In this document: positions 1-7,620 of the stretch, one piece after another
Layout: every line of letters begins with the position of its first letter
How positions within the stretch are numbered: the stretch's first letter is position 1
Origin: Vibrio tasmaniensis 1F-187
GTDB taxonomy: Bacteria > Pseudomonadota > Gammaproteobacteria > Enterobacterales > Vibrionaceae
Length of the DNA stretch: 18,926 nucleotides
Assembly (NCBI RefSeq): GCF_000272405.2
Contig: NZ_AJZM02000078.1
Location: 1-18,926, forward strand
Direction of reading: 5' to 3'
The notes under the pieces: model-generated
Databases searched by the model: none
What the model saw: only the letters and a program-made list of their open reading frames with translations
What the model was told of the DNA's origin: nothing
Position numbers and translations under genes: made by a program

Positions 1-1
1 C

Positions 2-547
2 AACCTAGAAGGTATCCAACCAGCACCACGTGGCATGCCACAAGTTGAAGTAACATTCGACCTAGATGCTGATGGTATCCTGAACGTATCTGCTAAAGAT
101 AAAGCGACAGGTAAAGAGCAGAAGATCACTATCCAAGCATCAGGCGGTTTGTCTGAGGAAGAGATCGAAGCAATGGTTCAAGAAGCAGAAGCTAACAAAG
201 AAGCTGACAAGAAGTTCGAAGAGCTAGTAACTGCACGTAACCAAGCTGACCAAATGATTCACGGCACTAAGAAGCAAGTAGAAGAAGCTGGTGAAGCTCT
301 ACCTTCAGACGAGAAAGCTAAAATCGAAGCAGCTATCGAAGCTCTAGAATCAGTTAAGTCTGGTGACGACAAAGAAGCTATCGACGCTAAAGTTCAAGAA
401 CTTATGCAAGCAGCTCAAAAGCTAATGGAAATTGCTCAACAGAAAGCTCAAGCTGAACAAGCTGGTGCTGACGCTGGTGAACAACCTAAGCAAGACGACG
501 ACGTGGTAGACGCGGAGTTTGAAGAAGTTAAAGACGACAAAAAGTAA
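2..547 (+). CDS. dnaK: Chaperone protein DnaK (Hsp70), C-terminal part; 5' end outside window
   Basis: The reading frame is open from base 2 and codes for the last 181 residues of DnaK; an internal ATG at 35 is not the true start. The segment begins in the substrate-binding beta-sandwich ([16 protein letters not shown], then [19 protein letters not shown]), continues through the helical lid (about 100 residues rich in Glu, Lys and Ala) and ends in the acidic tail [17 protein letters not shown]. That tail matches the Hsp70 C-terminus of gammaproteobacteria (E. coli ends EEVKDKK). By alignment from memory it corresponds to about residues 458-638 of the E. coli protein. DnaK is the ATP-driven cytosolic chaperone that works with DnaJ and GrpE. 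The nucleotide-binding domain and the promoter lie upstream of the window. dnaJ follows 289 bp downstream on the same strand. Confidence 0.97.
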   Translation, partial: NLEGIQPAPRGMPQVEVTFDLDADGILNVSAKDKATGKEQKITIQASGGLSEEEIEAMVQEAEANKEADKKFEELVTARNQADQMIHGTKKQVEEAGEALPSDEKAKIEAAIEALESVKSGDDKEAIDAKVQELMQAAQKLMEIAQQKAQAEQAGADAGEQPKQDDDVVDAEFEEVKDDKK

Positions 548-556
548 TTTTTCGTC

Positions 557-811
557 GCTATAACACGTGATTTCTACGTCGAAGGTACTCACTTACATCC
601 GTAAGCTCCGTGCCTTCTCCTTGAACTAACGTGTTTTAGCTTAGAAAAGTCGTTTTTCGATTTCTAAATATACGGGCGTCAGAGGTAACTCTCACGCCCG
701 TAAATTTGTATTTAGACTTGTCGATCTAGATAATAGCTTTATTCGGCGTTTCAGCCGACAGAACTTTTATCTAGATTGATACACAGACTGCTGAAGTGAT
801 CATTCGGCAGT
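557..811 (+). other. Highly structured dnaK-dnaJ spacer: five consecutive hairpins
   Basis: Nearly the whole spacer is self-complementary. H1, 557-640, is a long nested hairpin: GCTA/TAGC (557-560/637-640), AACACGT/ACGTGTT (562-568/629-635), an 8-bp stem with one G-U (581-588/610-617) and CTTAC/GTAAG (592-596/601-605) closing an ATCC loop. H2, 642-666, pairs TAGAAA with TTTCTA around CG/CG. H3 is 671-702. H4, 724-776, has a perfect 10-bp outer stem ATCTAGATAA/TTATCTAGAT (724-733/767-776) and an inner TCGGC/GCCGA stem (743-747/754-758). H5, 788-811, pairs ACTGCTGAA with TTCGGCAGT with one G-U. The pairings are read directly. A role in transcript stability, partial termination or dnaJ translation control is inference. 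Confidence 0.75.
671..702 (+). terminator. Terminator-like hairpin between dnaK and dnaJ (possible attenuator)
   Basis: TACGGGCGT (671-679) pairs with ACGCCCGTA (694-702), and inside it AGAG (681-684) pairs with CTCT (689-692) around a GTAA tetraloop. One C-C mismatch separates the two stems. The downstream sequence AATTTGTATTT is U-rich but interrupted, so termination is probably incomplete if it occurs at all. Partial termination here would set dnaJ expression below dnaK. That role is inferred. Confidence 0.35.
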
Positions 812-836
812 AGCAATTATTTTGGTGACCTAGAAC

Positions 837-1982
837 ATGTCAAAACGTGATTTTTACGAAGTATTAGGCGTAAGCCGCGATGCATCAGAGCGCGATATTA
901 AAAAAGCGTACAAACGCTTAGCGATGAAATTCCACCCGGACCGTAATCAGGGTGATGACAGCGCAGCAGACAAATTTAAAGAAGTAAAAGTAGCGTACGA
1001 GATCCTAACCGATGCTCAAAAGAAAGCAGCTTACGACCAATACGGCCACGCAGCTTTTGAACAAGGTGGCATGGGTGGCGGCGGTTACGGCGGCGGTGGC
1101 CAAGGTGACTTCGGCGATATCTTCGGTGACGTATTTGGCGATATCTTCGGCGGCGGTCGTCGTGGTGGTGGTCAAGCGCGTGCACAACGTGGTTCTGATT
1201 TGCGTTACAACATGGAGCTTTCTCTAGAAGAAGCCGTTCGTGGTGTATCTAAAGAGATTGAAGTACCAACACTTGTTGAATGTGACATTTGTGATGGTAG
1301 CGGTGCTAAAGCGGGTTCTTCTGCACAAACGTGTGGTACTTGTCATGGCCACGGCCAGGTACAAATGCGCCAAGGTTTCTTTGCGGTTCAACAGACTTGT
1401 CCTACTTGTAATGGTAAAGGCAAGATCATCAAAGACCCATGTAACTCATGTCATGGCCAAGGTCGCAAACAGAAGACGAAAACGCTTAACGTTAAGATCC
1501 CAGCAGGTGTTGATACTGGTGATCGCATTCGTCTATCTGGCGAAGGCGAAGCAGGGGAACACGGCGCTCCAGCTGGCGACTTGTACGTACAAGTACACGT
1601 AAAAGAGCACAATATCTTTGAGCGTGACGGCAACAACCTTTACTGCGAAGTGCCAGTAAGCTTCTCTATGGCTGCTTTAGGTGGTGAAGTTGAAGTTCCA
1701 ACACTCGATGGCCGTGTAAACCTTAAAGTGCCAGAAGAGACACAAACGGGCCGTATGTTCCGTATGCGTGGCAAAGGCGTGAAAGGCGTTCGTGGCGGCG
1801 GTGTGGGTGACCTAATCGTTAAGCTAGTGGTTGAAACACCGGTTAAGCTAAGCTCTCGTCAAAAAGAACTACTGCGTGAATTTGAAGAAACATGTTGTGG
1901 TGAAGCGGCAAGCAAGCACAAGCCAAAATCTGAAGGTTTCTTCAGCGGCGTGAAAAACTTCTTTGATGACCTAACTAAGTAA
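837..1982 (+). CDS. dnaJ: Chaperone protein DnaJ (Hsp40), full length
   Basis: This is a 381-residue type I Hsp40, the usual length. The J domain spans about residues 1-70 with the DnaK-stimulating HPD motif at 33-35. A glycine/phenylalanine-rich linker follows at about 75-118 (repeated [12 protein letters not shown] pattern). The zinc-binding domain has all four CxxCxGxG repeats, with cysteines at 149/152, 166/169, 188/191 and 202/205. The C-terminal substrate-binding and dimerisation domain completes the protein. It delivers unfolded clients to DnaK and stimulates its ATPase in the cytoplasm. The ATG at 837 has a GGTGA element 9 bp upstream. The gene lies downstream of dnaK on the same strand and is probably cotranscribed through the structured spacer. 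It ends before a bidirectional terminator. Confidence 0.98.
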   Translation: MSKRDFYEVLGVSRDASERDIKKAYKRLAMKFHPDRNQGDDSAADKFKEVKVAYEILTDAQKKAAYDQYGHAAFEQGGMGGGGYGGGGQGDFGDIFGDVFGDIFGGGRRGGGQARAQRGSDLRYNMELSLEEAVRGVSKEIEVPTLVECDICDGSGAKAGSSAQTCGTCHGHGQVQMRQGFFAVQQTCPTCNGKGKIIKDPCNSCHGQGRKQKTKTLNVKIPAGVDTGDRIRLSGEGEAGEHGAPAGDLYVQVHVKEHNIFERDGNNLYCEVPVSFSMAALGGEVEVPTLDGRVNLKVPEETQTGRMFRMRGKGVKGVRGGGVGDLIVKLVVETPVKLSSRQKELLREFEETCCGEAASKHKPKSEGFFSGVKNFFDDLTK

Positions 1983-2066
1983 TCAACTGATTAGATAAAT
2001 AGGTTATTGACACGTTAAGTTGTTGATATTTAAATTATTGATACTTCAATTTAATGATAAAAGTAG

Positions 2067-2095
2067 AAAAGCCTGCTCATGTAGCAGGCTTTTTT
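2067..2095. terminator. Bidirectional Rho-independent terminator between dnaJ and the convergent pilin gene
   Basis: AAAAGCCTGCT (2067-2077) pairs with AGCAGGCTTTT (2083-2093) around a CATGT loop. A run of six T follows on the plus strand. On the minus strand the same stem ends in TTTT-C-T. It ends dnaJ, 84 bp after its stop, and can also end the minus-strand pilin transcript. Confidence 0.9.
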
Positions 2096-2198
2096 GTGTC
2101 TATAGATTTGTGTTTTTTGATTGGTATAAAAGAAGCTCATAGCAAAAATAATCGAAATTTTTCAGATCACCCCCTAGAGGCTTTAGTGTCTCTTCTTG

Positions 2199-2591
2199 TT
2201 ACTTCCAACACGCTTGAGGCTCTGAAACACCTGAGTGATGTAGCTCCAGAATATCAGTCGGTGAGTCTAAGCAGTCATCATTTGTCTGTGGTGCGTGTGG
2301 TTCAGCTTGAATGGAGTATGAGGTGCTGCTAGCCGAAATTGTTAGTGTGTACCTGCTTGTATCGGTATCGCAAAACGAGCACGTCCCTCCAGAAACTATG
2401 TTTCCAGCAGCCGTGGCATAATTTCCGGCGTAAGCACTCTCAAGTTCAAGTTGAATTTTTGCCATATCTCCTATCGCTGTCATTCGATGCGATTTTAAAA
2501 CATGGCTTGTGTAGCTTGGATAAGCTATTGCACTGAGTACTCCTACAATGGCAACAGCGATCAATAATTCGATCAGTGTCATTCCTTTCAT
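2199..2591 (-). CDS. Type IV pilin-like protein (PilE-like minor pilin)
   Basis: From the ATG at 2591 this codes for 130 residues starting MKG|MTLIELLIAVAIVGVLSAIAYPSY. That is a class III prepilin signal: a basic leader ending in Gly, then a methylated residue with Glu at mature position 5, then the hydrophobic N-terminal helix that PilD would process and that anchors the subunit in the inner membrane. The C-terminal half is short and has four cysteines (CSFC, DDC, QAC). The start is uncertain. The ATG at 2591 has no clear Shine-Dalgarno site, while an in-frame GTG at 2633 has AGGA 8 nt upstream and would give a 17-residue basic leader, acceptable for type IV prepilins. The gene converges on dnaJ and diverges from the FimT-like gene. 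In related minor-pilin sets the PilE-type member is part of the initiation complex; that role is inferred here. Confidence 0.85.
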   Translation of the reverse strand: MKGMTLIELLIAVAIVGVLSAIAYPSYTSHVLKSHRMTAIGDMAKIQLELESAYAGNYATAAGNIVSGGTCSFCDTDTSRYTLTISASSTSYSIQAEPHAPQTNDDCLDSPTDILELHHSGVSEPQACWK

Positions 2592-2698
2592 ACTTAAATT
2601 GTTGTTGTTACATCTTTTTATTCGAATCTTCACGAGTAGTTTCCTTTCATAACCCTGTCCATTTTTCTCGGGTGGTAGCATCGGTGCAAGATTAAATA

Positions 2699-2717
2699 TG
2701 ATTACGCACCTGATTAC
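2699..2717 (+). repeat. Short direct repeat upstream of the FimT-like gene
   Basis: TGATTAC occurs at 2699-2705 and again at 2711-2717, a 12-bp period, just before the GGGA ribosome-binding site of the FimT-like gene. It sits in the only noncoding DNA between the two divergent pilin units. It could be a regulator site or chance. I see no convincing -35/-10 pair in this 141-bp stretch. Confidence 0.3.
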
Positions 2718-2732
2718 ATAGGGATTTGGGAA

Positions 2733-3239
2733 ATGACTCGCGGGTTTACTTTATTAGAGCTGTTAATAACGGTGTCTATACTGTCGATATTGGTAGCGAC
2801 GGCTGCTCCGAGTTTTAGTTCAGTCACCCAAACAGTCAAGATACAGCGCCTTGCTGGGGAGTTGAATGGTTTCTTAGTACAGGCAAAGTCTGAGTCTGTG
2901 AAAAGAAATCAAAAACTCTGGGTACATTTCTCGACGGCTAAAAATGAAGAGCAATCTACGGGGGAGTGGACAGTATGGTTGAAGCCTACGGAAGATCTGT
3001 CTGGTGATACATTGCTGATGTTGTCGGGAGAACCGTTTCGAGATTTATCGTTTTCTCATAACTATACAGGCTCAAAAATCAGCTTTGAAAGTGTAAGAGG
3101 AAGGCCTGCCAGAGGTACGATTTACTTGGCTCCTAAAAGAGCTTCAACCGACCGGCTTTTGATTAAACTATCTAGCCCTCCGGGGCGAATTAAAGTGTGC
3201 GGCGAATCAGGCGCTCAGTATGGTTACTATGCTTGCTAA
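2733..3239 (+). CDS. GspH/FimT-type minor pseudopilin
   Basis: The 168-residue product begins MTRG|FTLLELLITVSILSILVATAAPSFSS: a four-residue leader ending in Gly, Phe at mature position 1, Glu at position 5 and a hydrophobic helix. The body fits the GspH/FimT pattern: an early segment resembling QRLAGELNGFLVQAKSESVKRNQ, then beta-rich sequence and a terminal cysteine pair. FimT-class pseudopilins belong to the minor-pilin set that starts type IV pilus assembly, and some FimT proteins bind DNA during natural transformation; which applies here is unknown. GGGA precedes the ATG by a short spacer. It is the first gene of a four-gene run and its 3' end overlaps the next gene by 20 nt. Confidence 0.88.
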   Translation: MTRGFTLLELLITVSILSILVATAAPSFSSVTQTVKIQRLAGELNGFLVQAKSESVKRNQKLWVHFSTAKNEEQSTGEWTVWLKPTEDLSGDTLLMLSGEPFRDLSFSHNYTGSKISFESVRGRPARGTIYLAPKRASTDRLLIKLSSPPGRIKVCGESGAQYGYYAC

Positions 3240-3852
3240 GGCCCGCAGCAGAAGCTTGCGAAAGCAAAAGGGCGCATCTCTCATTGAACTGATGGTCACC
3301 TCCGTTATTGGTGTATTCGCGATTGCTATTATCGGCAGTGTATTTATGACGGGGCACAGAATAGCCAAAGATAAAGGCATTGAGCTATTGCTGCTGCAAA
3401 ACCTTACGAGCACGATGCAGGTAATGAAAGAAGATATTCAACGAGCAGGCTACGATGGTTCAAATGGTGAATCCCTGAAGCTATTAGATGCCGTTAATAC
3501 GATTCATGTTAGCGGTGGTGTTGAGGTGGGGTTCGTCTATTTGAAAGAGGGAGCAACTGACGGAAAAAATTACAGGAATATCGTGTATAAAAAGGAGGGG
3601 ACTCGATTGAAAGTTTGTGAAAAGGGCGTTCTTACTCCAGGGAACATTTTAGCCCATGATCAAGTTACCTCATGCTACTCACTTTTCGACGATAGCATTA
3701 TTTCCGTCGACGATTTATCAATATCCTCACAAGTGTTGAGCAAAAATGGGGTGAGCACTACGCTCACTGATTTGAATATTGTTGCGTCAATTCCGAGTGC
3801 TGGGATCTCTAAAGGCGTCGCTATAACCGTTAAGCAAAGGAATTGGCAATGA
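3220..3852 (+). CDS. PilW-like type IV minor pilin
   Basis: The 210-residue product has a basic leader, MVTMLAKARSRSLRKQKG, cleaved before ASLIELMVTSVIGVFAIAIIGSVF. Glu is at mature position 5, followed by the hydrophobic N-terminal helix. The position in the operon, the size and the segment after the helix (MQVMKEDIQRAGYDG, resembling the 'RAGY' seen in many PilW proteins) suggest a PilW/GspJ-type minor pilin. A second in-frame ATG at 3229 would shorten the leader by three residues. The start lies 20 nt inside the FimT-like gene and the stop overlaps the next start as ATGA, so translation of the run is probably coupled. The predicted place is the inner-membrane pilus initiation complex with the PilV-, PilX- and FimT-like products. 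Confidence 0.83.
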   Translation: MVTMLAKARSRSLRKQKGASLIELMVTSVIGVFAIAIIGSVFMTGHRIAKDKGIELLLLQNLTSTMQVMKEDIQRAGYDGSNGESLKLLDAVNTIHVSGGVEVGFVYLKEGATDGKNYRNIVYKKEGTRLKVCEKGVLTPGNILAHDQVTSCYSLFDDSIISVDDLSISSQVLSKNGVSTTLTDLNIVASIPSAGISKGVAITVKQRNWQ

Positions 3853-5159
3853 CCTCGGTAAAGCAGCAAGCTGGAGTAGCTACGTTGTTAATCACATCTG
3901 TTTTAGTGTTGAGTGCTTTAATTGTTACTTTGGGCACCTATCGCAGTGTTTTTCATCAAATTAAGGTCGCGCAGAATGAAGTTCAAGTTCGCAAAGCTCA
4001 TTGGAACGCCGAGGCTGGGTTGGAGTGTGGTTTTACCTATATAGCTGAAAATGATCTCACGGCAATTCCCAATGATTTAATGAATCACTGTCAGCAGTCG
4101 AAAGTCCTTACGTTGAAATCAGATAACCTAACACCGAATATATTGGTGTCGAGTGCTCACTATTTATCTCTGAACAAAGAGATAAGTTTTAACAATTCGT
4201 CGGGGCTAGGGGCGATGCAAACCAATTCGAGTTTGGAGTTTATTTCTGATCACAATATCGATATTACCCCAGATATTAGTCTTACTGCGGTCGGTGGTAT
4301 TAACGAATGTGTGTCTGTTCGGTTCTTAGATAGTGTGATCTATAAAAACCAAGGCGGCGGGCGTTTAAAGACAATCACACCTACGGGCGGCCTCCCTCCT
4401 TTTCCTACCTTTGAGTCTTGCCAACCGACAACCGATATTAGCCGCAATGCAACCATTGATTCAGTTGGGTCATTGCCTTCAAATGCTTTTCAATCAGATT
4501 TCAAATTTGACCCAGCCATCGATACTTTCTCTAATTACTTTGGGGTATCTAAAACGCCAGAAAATATTGACCAGATTAAGCGTGATTATCATGTGATTGA
4601 CCTCATTGACAGGACTGTATCTCCCCCCAAGCACATTGATTTAGTCAATGGGAAGTATCAAGGTAATAAGTGTAGCCAAGCGATTAATAACGCCTTTACT
4701 AGTGGCAAAGATAAGGTGTGGGTGATAGGTGATTGCGTGGTCTATCACCCACCAATTAATGTGGTAGAACCTATCCCCGGTGTTATTACTCCACGTTCAT
4801 TAGTGATTCAAGATGGCATCGTTGCGAACGGTAATGCAAGTGTGTTTGATGGTTCCTTTTATCACCTAAATGATATGATCATATACGACGAACCAGCCTC
4901 ACCTGATGTTGATACGGACCTATTGAGCGGCTTATGGGCCAAAGTTCCAAATACGATACCTATCGCCGGCTTAGTGCAGAGCAATTCGGTTTATATTGGA
5001 TTTGCTTCTTTTTTTCCCAAGGGAGGGATGTTCTTTGATTCAGTAGGCGGGTTATCGACAATTCAAGGTTCGATTAACTTAGATTACACAGGCGAATACA
5101 ACCCCCATAGTGTTCCTTTGAAAGCCAAATGGAAAAAGGGATCATGGAATGACTTATAA
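3849..5159 (+). CDS. PilX-like large minor pilin/assembly protein
   Basis: The frame is open from a TTG at 3843, but the ATG at 3849 overlaps the previous stop (ATGA) and has AAAGGA 6 nt upstream, so I start there: 436 residues. The N-terminus MTSVKQQAG|VATLLITSVLVLSALIVTLGTY is a prepilin-like leader and helix without Glu at mature position 5. The segment HWNAEAGLECGFTYIAEND resembles the 'AE(S/A)GLE' motif of PilX N-terminal domains. The rest is a large beta-rich region with several cysteines (NHC, NEC, ESC, NKC, GDC) that could form periplasmic disulfides. GspK/PilX-type subunits also lack Glu5 and are thought to cap the pilus tip. Large size and the missing Glu5 fit that role here, by inference. 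It overlaps the PilV-like gene by 11 nt. Confidence 0.75.
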   Translation: MTSVKQQAGVATLLITSVLVLSALIVTLGTYRSVFHQIKVAQNEVQVRKAHWNAEAGLECGFTYIAENDLTAIPNDLMNHCQQSKVLTLKSDNLTPNILVSSAHYLSLNKEISFNNSSGLGAMQTNSSLEFISDHNIDITPDISLTAVGGINECVSVRFLDSVIYKNQGGGRLKTITPTGGLPPFPTFESCQPTTDISRNATIDSVGSLPSNAFQSDFKFDPAIDTFSNYFGVSKTPENIDQIKRDYHVIDLIDRTVSPPKHIDLVNGKYQGNKCSQAINNAFTSGKDKVWVIGDCVVYHPPINVVEPIPGVITPRSLVIQDGIVANGNASVFDGSFYHLNDMIIYDEPASPDVDTDLLSGLWAKVPNTIPIAGLVQSNSVYIGFASFFPKGGMFFDSVGGLSTIQGSINLDYTGEYNPHSVPLKAKWKKGSWNDL

Positions 5160-5598
5160 ACATTCAGGTTTTAGCTTGATAGAGGTCCTGATCTCTTTTC
5201 TATTGATCGGTATCGCTTCGCTAGGGTTGGTTAAGCTACAGGTCTATGCAGAACAAAAATCGGATTACGCGCTGCACAGTGTAGAAGCGCTTCACTTTGC
5301 TGAAAGGCAGATGGAGTATTATCGAACTCGTGTATCGGATGTGGGGGGAGCTGTAGGGTTAATCCTTTTTACGGATCTCAATCAAGCGGACTACTGTCGC
5401 AATGCGACAAGTTCGGATCCTTTATCTGGTTTGTCGGGCTCTGGGTATACGATGAGCTGTGAGGTGACAAATGCCAGTGGTGCCTTGTCTCACGCTTTGA
5501 AAAACATTACGGTGACTGTTGCATGGCAAGATCGCATGAACCGTGCGCAAAGCATTCGCCTCGAAACTATGCTCTCCAAATACAGTGAATTTGATTGA
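5149..5598 (+). CDS. pilV: PilV-like type IV minor pilin
   Basis: The 149-residue product begins MTYKHSG|FSLIEVLISFLLIGIASLGLVKLQVYAEQKSD. It has a seven-residue leader ending in Gly, Phe at mature position 1 and Glu at position 5. The FSLIEVL...GLVKLQ pattern is typical of PilV/GspI-type minor pilins. The C-terminal half (MSCEVTNAS..., NITVTVAWQDRMNRAQSIRLETML) has the paired beta strands seen in PilV, and two cysteines could form a disulfide. The start overlaps the previous gene by 11 nt and has AAGGGA 8-9 nt upstream. It is the last gene of the pilin run; I see no strong terminator after it. Confidence 0.83.
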   Translation: MTYKHSGFSLIEVLISFLLIGIASLGLVKLQVYAEQKSDYALHSVEALHFAERQMEYYRTRVSDVGGAVGLILFTDLNQADYCRNATSSDPLSGLSGSGYTMSCEVTNASGALSHALKNITVTVAWQDRMNRAQSIRLETMLSKYSEFD

Positions 5599-5895
5599 TC
5601 TATTAAGCAAACGTTTACTGCATGCCAAGCCCTACGCTTCTCCTTTACTGATAGTTTTCACTCCTCGGACATTGTTTACGTGCCAGTTAAAACTCTGTAT
5701 ATGGAATGGTGTTTTTTGTGTTTTTATATTGTTGCTGTTGTACAGTATTTTTGCAAAATATGTCTCCATTTATGGAAAATGATGTGGAACCTTGTGCTTT
5801 TTAACAGCGACTTTAATAGAATATGTGCTGTACCAATAGGCCATGGTCAAAACTTATATTAGGCCTAAACAAACAACATCACATATGGAGTTACC
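5599..5895 (+). other. Noncoding stretch between the pilin run and the AbgT-family gene
   Basis: This 297-bp A/T-rich stretch has no gene I can support. Two short plus-strand frames cross it without a usable ribosome-binding site or recognisable sequence. A -10-like TAGAAT is at 5817-5822, with only a weak TTGTGC 19 bp upstream. A GGAG at 5886-5889 is the ribosome-binding site of the next gene. I see no clear Rho-independent terminator for the pilin transcript. Confidence 0.5.
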
Positions 5896-7458
5896 ATGAG
5901 TAACCAAGCCGTAAAAAAAGCACCATCGACTGAGAAGATCAGTGGTATGGACCGCTTTCTAAACTTCATTGAACGCGCCGGCAACAAAATTCCAGATCCA
6001 GCAATTTTGTTCTTCTGGGCTCTAGTTATTGTATGGGTAGCATCTGCACTTTTGTCGAACCTTTCATTCGACCTAATCAACCCTCAAACGGGTGCTGCTC
6101 TAGAAGTAAACAACCTACTTACTGGTGAAGCGCTTGCTAGCTTCCTAGCGAATATGGTTACCACGTTCACAGGCTTTGCACCGCTAGGTATCGTACTTGT
6201 TGCTATGCTAGGTGTTGGCGTTGCTGACTCTTCAGGCTTCATTACGACTGGCCTTAAGAAGATGCTGAATTTCACGCCAGCTAAGTTGCTAACGCCAATG
6301 CTAATCCTTGTTGCTATCGTGTCTCACACAGCAGCAGATGCAGGTTACGTTCTAGTAATCCCTCTTGGCGGTATCATCTTCCACGCTGCGGGTCGTCACC
6401 CTCTAGCGGGTATTGCAGCAGCGTTTGCTGGTGTATCCGGTGGTTTCTCAGCGAACTTCATTCCTTCGGGTATTGATCCGCTACTAGCAGGTTTCACTCA
6501 AACAGCGGCAAACGTTCTTGACCCTGCATATGTGATCAACCCTCTAGCGAACATCTTCTTTACTGGTTTGTCTTCAATTCTAATTGTGGCAATTGGTTGG
6601 TACGTTACAGAGAAAATCATCGAGCCTCGTCTTGCTAATACGCCTGTCGATGAAGATGCAGAACAAGCACCTGATCTAGGTACATTTACAGCCATTGAAT
6701 CTAAAGCATTCAAATTCGCTGGTTGGGCAATGGTTGCCGGTATTGGTCTGCTTATCGCGGCTCTAATGCCTGAAAACTCAGCACTTCGTTCACCAGAAGG
6801 CGAACTAACGGCGTTCTCAGCACCAGTAATGAAGTCTATCGTTCCTCTGATTTTCATCCTGTTTATTATTCCGGGTATCGTCTACGGCCGTGTAGCGGGT
6901 ACATTCAAGAATAGTAATGATGTTATCAAAGCAATGTCTGAGACGATGGCAACGATGGGCGCATACATTGTAATGTCGTTCTTCTGTGCTCAGTTCCTAT
7001 CAGCATTTGCTCAATCAAACATCGGAACTATGTTGGCGCTTTACGGTGCTGAAGGCTTGAAAGCAATGGATCTTCCTGGTGAAGCAACGGTTGTTGGTAT
7101 GATTCTACTAACGGCTTCAGTTAACCTTCTTGTAGGTTCAGCTTCAGCTAAGTGGGCACTGATTGGTCCTATCTTAGTTCCTATGTTAATGGTTGTGGGT
7201 ATCTCTCCTGAGCTATCTCAAGCGGCTTACCGTGTAGGCGATTCAGTGTCTAACATCATCTCTCCACTGATGGTGTTCTTCCCACTGGTTGTTGTTTACT
7301 GTCAACGTTACGTTAAGTCGACAGGTATCGGTACTCTAGCTTCTCTAATGATGCCATTCTCGATTGCTATGCTAATCGGTTGGTCTATCTTCTTGCTAGG
7401 TTACTGGGCTCTTGGTATCCCGCTAGGTATCCAAGCTCCTTACACTTACACAATGTAA
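5896..7458 (+). CDS. AbgT-family transporter (p-aminobenzoyl-glutamate transporter family)
   Basis: The 520-residue polytopic membrane protein fits the length of E. coli AbgT (about 508) and of MtrF/YdaH. It starts with a hydrophilic segment and the family-like DRFLNFIERAGNKIPDPAILFFWALVI, then many hydrophobic helices. Conserved-looking stretches are SHTAADAGYVLVIPL (about residues 143-157), GVSGGFSANFIPSGIDPLLAG (about 179-199) and LVGSASAKWALIGPILVPM near residue 420. Family members form inner-membrane dimers. E. coli AbgT takes up p-aminobenzoyl-glutamate, while MtrF and YdaH have been reported to export sulfonamides or folate precursors; substrate and direction cannot be told from sequence. 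GGAG is 6 bp before the ATG. Codon use is strongly biased, as in dnaK and purL, suggesting good expression. It is monocistronic, ending at a strong terminator. Confidence 0.9.
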   Translation: MSNQAVKKAPSTEKISGMDRFLNFIERAGNKIPDPAILFFWALVIVWVASALLSNLSFDLINPQTGAALEVNNLLTGEALASFLANMVTTFTGFAPLGIVLVAMLGVGVADSSGFITTGLKKMLNFTPAKLLTPMLILVAIVSHTAADAGYVLVIPLGGIIFHAAGRHPLAGIAAAFAGVSGGFSANFIPSGIDPLLAGFTQTAANVLDPAYVINPLANIFFTGLSSILIVAIGWYVTEKIIEPRLANTPVDEDAEQAPDLGTFTAIESKAFKFAGWAMVAGIGLLIAALMPENSALRSPEGELTAFSAPVMKSIVPLIFILFIIPGIVYGRVAGTFKNSNDVIKAMSETMATMGAYIVMSFFCAQFLSAFAQSNIGTMLALYGAEGLKAMDLPGEATVVGMILLTASVNLLVGSASAKWALIGPILVPMLMVVGISPELSQAAYRVGDSVSNIISPLMVFFPLVVVYCQRYVKSTGIGTLASLMMPFSIAMLIGWSIFLLGYWALGIPLGIQAPYTYTM

Positions 7459-7494
7459 GATTGAACTAAGCAAAATTAAGCTTTATTCATTGCT

Positions 7495-7526
7495 AAGCCC
7501 GCACCGAAATGTGCGGGCTTTTTTTT
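7495..7526 (+). terminator. Rho-independent terminator of the AbgT-family gene
   Basis: AAGCCCGCAC (7495-7504) pairs with GTGCGGGCTT (7511-7520) around CGAAAT. An uninterrupted T run continues to 7526. Confidence 0.93.
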
Positions 7527-7546
7527 GCTATTTTTTTCTGTTTTTT

Positions 7547-7620
7547 TTATCCAAGATTTTTATAGCCAAGACTTTTTATATCCCAAACTTTCTATATCCA
7601 AAACTTTTTATATTCAAAAT
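7547..7620 (+). repeat. A/T-rich tandem repeat, 16-bp period, about 4.5 copies
   Basis: Imperfect head-to-tail copies lie at 7547-7561 (15 bp), 7562-7577, 7578-7593 and 7594-7609, with a partial copy at 7610-7620. The best unit is ATATCCAAAACTTTTT; copies differ at one to four positions. The period is not a multiple of three, so it does not behave as coding sequence. It lies between the AbgT-family terminator and the start of the CNNM-domain gene. A -10-like TATACT follows at 7635-7640. Confidence 0.8.

Noticed and set aside
976..1187. Minus-strand frames over the J-domain and Gly/Phe region of dnaJ
   Set aside because: They mirror the GGT/GGC-rich coding strand; their products are low-complexity His/Arg- or Thr-rich sequence without ribosome-binding sites.
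5543..5862. Two short plus-strand frames after the PilV-like gene
   Set aside because: One starts inside the PilV-like gene; neither has a ribosome-binding site, a recognisable sequence or biased codons.
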